From: Cannabis sativa
Taxonomy: Eukaryota > Streptophyta > Magnoliopsida > Rosales > Cannabaceae
Reading direction: 5' to 3'
Assembly (NCBI RefSeq): GCF_029168945.1
Contig: NC_083605.1
Span: 38,701,280-38,765,279, forward strand
Length of the DNA stretch: 64,000 nt
Part shown: piece after piece, positions 60,936 to 64,000 of the stretch
How the letters are laid out: the number at the start of each line of letters is the position of its first letter
Position numbering within the stretch: position 1 is the stretch's first letter
The notes under the pieces: generated by a model
What the model saw: only the letters and a program-made list of their open reading frames with translations
What the model was told of the DNA's origin: nothing
Database searches by the model: none
Translations under genes and position numbers: made by a program

Positions 60936-61150
60936 ACCCCCCACACGCGCGCGGATCTTCTTATTTCCTCGGACGCGTGCGCATTCAGACACGCTGTTGT
61001 CCGAGTTCTCTCGGTCAGGACAGGGCGACACTGTCTGAACACCACCTTGGGCGCGCGCGGAGAGGCTGCATGCAGCCTCCTGCATCGTGCTCTCTCGGTC
61101 AGAATGCCCAGAATGTGCGTGTGGACAGTATGCATTGCATACTGTCCATA
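60936..61150 (+). other. GC island downstream of PBS (H copy)
   Basis: The longest island, starting about 280 nt after the PBS. It contains CGCGCGCG runs, an 18-nt perfect palindrome (61062-61079, core GGCTGCATGCAGCC) and a 25-nt perfect inverted repeat with one central base (61123-61147, arm GGACAGTATGCA). TCTCGGTCAG occurs twice. The overlapping ORFs on both strands (60735-61210) reflect composition, not a protein. Confidence 0.8.
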
Positions 61151-64000
61151 CCACTTATAATTTTTTTTTTTCGTTTTTCTTCGATTTTTCATGTTATTTC
61201 ATGGAATTAACTTCCGATTTTTTGTGTAGTTTTGTATTTTGATTTTTACTTTTCATATTTCAAATCTAATTATAGGAAATAAATTAATTGGAGATATTAG
61301 TGTAATTTGAACTTATTTTTAAATTTGTTTATTTTATCTTATTTTTAAATTTAAGGTCATATATTATTATTTTTTTTTAATTATTTTTTTTAAAAAAATT
61401 ATTTGACTTTATGTAAATTTAAAATAAGATTGCTATAATCATGATATTTTGAATAGAAATAAGATATTTTGCTAACTTTTAAATTTTGTTATTTTTTATT
61501 AAACTAAATTATAAAATCAGAAAAGGATATTTAATTATCATTTTATTTTATTGAATATTTAATTTATAAAATAACATGAAATTTAAAAGAGGGTTAGCCA
61601 TTTATTTTGAAATGATATTTAGGCTAGTTGAAACCTAATTTTTCAAAAATTGTAGGTTTAATTTTAAATTTTATTTATTTATTTAAATTTATTTTTTAAA
61701 AACCGAAAATATATTTTTTATTATTTATTTATTTTCGAAATTTTATTTAATAAATTAATTAATTTAAAATTAAATAAATCCTACATCCAACTATCCAATT
61801 CAACTTGTTGCAGGAGTATGTGTTTTAGCTTGTGTGCAAGTTTTATAAAACCTATTATTGCTTGATCTAAATTGCCATGGTTAACGTGTCGACAGATCCA
61901 ATGATCTGATTTTAACTCATGGTTCAATTGTCAATAGGTCAAGTAAATAATTTGTAACATGTAAATTTTACATTCTTCTTTCATCTGTGTATGACCTAGT
62001 AACATGATAAGATCCATCCAAATCTGTGTGCCTGTGTGAGCCTATATGTTTACTTTATGTTTAGATGCATATAGGTTGTTCATTTAATTTTTTAATTAGA
62101 TGAAAATAAAATGTCACACCATGATAGATTTTATTTAGGCCCATTAAGTTTTTGGGCCTATTCAATTAATAACAATTGTTCATTTTAAGGTTAAATTCCT
62201 CTCTTTTGGGCCTTGTGTGAGAGTTAGGGGGCCAATAGAAGTGGGTACAACATACTGAACCCAGCTCTCCCTCACATGAACAACCCAAACTGTGAAGGCC
62301 CATTTGCCTGATTTGGATAACTGTACTAGATTAATTAAATTAGTTTAACCTAATAAAATTGATTAGCAACATAATTAAATTTTAAAATATATGAAATTTA
62401 TTTTTCATTTTAATATTTTAAAGTTAATTTGAAGAAAAACACTCTTAGTTTAATGAAATTATTTCTAGATAAAATATCTATATTTTTCTTGTTTTTAATT
62501 AAATAAAGAATTATAACTAACTAGATTCTTTCTGAAGCTTATTTTAATCATTTCATTAAATTTTCCTATTTAAGTTGTAAATTAGTTATTTCTAACTAAT
62601 TTTATTTATCAACTTAAATTCGAATATCTTTTGAATTTAAAATTAAGTTGAGGAATTCTAGGAATTGGTTATGGAAGATTCTTAAGATATTTTTTAAGTT
62701 TTTTTTTTAAAAAAAACAACTTAAAATGGAATATTTTTAAATTAGGTGGTTACAACTTAATTTTGATATTTAATTAAATTTTATTTGAAAAATATTTAAG
62801 TTGGATATTTTAGATTTTTTCTATAACAACTTAAATTGTTTTTTTTTTCTCAAATTTTAGAAAAACACTTAGTTAATTGAAATATATTCTAGATAGTTAT
62901 TTATAATACTAGTTATTTTTTCTAATATTACAATAGGAAAATATTTTAGATTGAAAATTAATTGTTTAATAATTAATTTTTTATCAACAAAGTATTCTTT
63001 TCCTAGTATTACACTAGAATTAATAATTAAGTCTCCTCTATATTTAATTATTTATTTGTTGAATTTAATACATTTAATTCAATTGAAAATTAAATATCTA
63101 AGTTGATTTTCATCATGATACTTAAATATTATTATTTTCATGATATTTAATTAAATAGAAAAATAATTTTAAGTTTGAAATCTTATTTCAGAATAACTTA
63201 AATTTGAATAATTTTCAAAATATATTTTATTTTATTTTATTAATCATTTTTTTTTATATTTCGAAATTGCATTTCTTAAATGCAAAAAAATTTCGAATTT
63301 TATTTGAAAAATAAATTAAAGTTGAAAATTATTATTTTAATTTTAGACCAACTTAAATCAATAATTTTTTCATTTAATGATTAATTAAAATAAATGAAAT
63401 AAAATATATTATTAATAGAAAATGAATTAATTAGTCAATGAAAGTCTAGATAGATATTATCAGTTTTGCTTGAAGTATTTTTCTAGTGTATTTATTTAAA
63501 TAAAAAAAATTAATATTTAAGTTGATTTTCATCATGATACTTAAATATTTAAAAAATTTCTTTAATATTTAACTAAATAGGAAAATTATTTTTTTTGTTG
63601 AAAATTAATTTTTATTAATTAATTTTTGGGCCAACATAAAACTAGAATAATTTTTCCAGGATTTATTTTATTTTATTTTAAAGCTTTTTTGAAAAATTGT
63701 ATTCTTAAATACTTCAATTTTTTGAAATGCAATATATATTTATAGAAAATTAAATTTGAGTTGTAAATTAATTTACATTAGTTTTGAAACAACTTAAATT
63801 GAATAATTTTCTAAATATTTATTGGAAATTATTACTAAGATGGAAATAATTCATTTTATTTTTATATTCATCTAAGTATAATTTTATAAATATTAAATTA
63901 AAATTCATATTTAGAATTTTTCATTCAAAATTGGAAATTTTAATTAAATAAATATATATTTAAAATAAATTGATTAAAATAATTATTAGAAGATAATACA
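61151..64000 (+). other. Untranslated leader of H to window end
   Basis: AT-rich and non-coding, collinear with the B2 leader (about 23373-26190). It includes the inverted-arm segment at 62208-62301. The window ends before the GACTCTCGC motifs would be reached. Confidence 0.8.

Larger units (their letters stand above)
56478..64000 (+). mobile_element. Copia element H, 5' portion (continues beyond window)
   Basis: A 5' LTR that lacks roughly its first 30 bases (56478-60655, interrupted by S2), PBS at 60658, and leader running off the window end. The LTR start most resembles B1/B2. No coding region is reached before 64000. Confidence 0.85.

Noticed and set aside
60735..61210. Long overlapping ORFs on both strands in the H island (up to 139 codons)
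   Set aside because: Overlapping ORFs in several frames of a GC-rich palindromic stretch in a non-coding leader; no homology recognised.
1..64000. Host genes, tRNA genes or a captured cellular gene inside a retrotransposon
   Set aside because: I read both strands for conserved domains and splice-bounded exons and found only retrotransposon proteins; every stretch can be assigned to a TE or its leader.

Overview
This window is a block of nested transposable elements from a plant nuclear genome, almost certainly an angiosperm. I find no host gene, tRNA, rRNA locus or CRISPR array. The plant call rests on LTR retrotransposons primed by initiator tRNA-Met, a Ty3/gypsy Tat-type polyprotein with two RNase H domains, a Cassandra-type LTR carrying a 5S rRNA sequence, and a plant L1-type LINE with a zinc-binding tail. 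Species is not determinable from the sequence alone.

I solved the layout from LTR ends (TG...CA), primer binding sites (PBS), polypurine tracts and 5-bp target site duplications (TSDs). Left to right: copia element A (+, 1-20656, 5' end outside the window) is split by copia B1 (-, 2656-14809, TSD CTAGC). B1's right-hand LTR is split by a 2.29-kb solo LTR, S1 (10896-13187, TSD TCATC). A abuts copia B2 (+, 20657-31259) and probably sits inside B2's 5' LTR. That LTR also holds a Cassandra solo LTR (21973-22407, TSD ATATG). B2 interrupts a Ty3/gypsy Tat element T (-, 31260-36355). T lies in the leader of copia D (-, 36356-41075), and D lies in the leader of copia E (-). E is split again at 41221-54330 by a LINE. 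The LINE is split by a copia solo LTR F (TSD GAACC), and F is split by the complete copia element C (+, 42445-52595, TSD GATGC). E's LTR is broken at about 56480, where it is fused head-to-head to copia H (+, 56478-64000 and beyond). H's LTR holds a second gypsy-type solo LTR, S2 (57615-59933, TSD CTTTA). The deepest chain is E > D > T > B2 > A > B1 > S1. The A-in-B2 step is inferred from the right junction only.

The copia copies form two related subfamilies: A and C, and B1 and B2 (H resembles the latter). All have LTRs of about 1.9 kb and an AT-rich non-coding leader of about 3.6 kb. A and C keep a recognisable gag ORF; B1 and B2 have none that I can see. In all four the pol region is reduced to fragments, and they share a nonsense codon at the same site, although their LTR pairs differ by only about 1-3% by my eye count. 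They therefore appear to be mobilised in trans.

Most worth following up: a GC-rich, palindrome-rich but hypervariable island about 270-295 nt downstream of the PBS in all seven copia copies; a repeated GC-rich 20-mer in the leader; a conserved 92-nt leader segment with inverted arms; two PBS classes that cut across the LTR subfamilies; and hairpin and palindrome arrays with paired base changes in S1 and S2.
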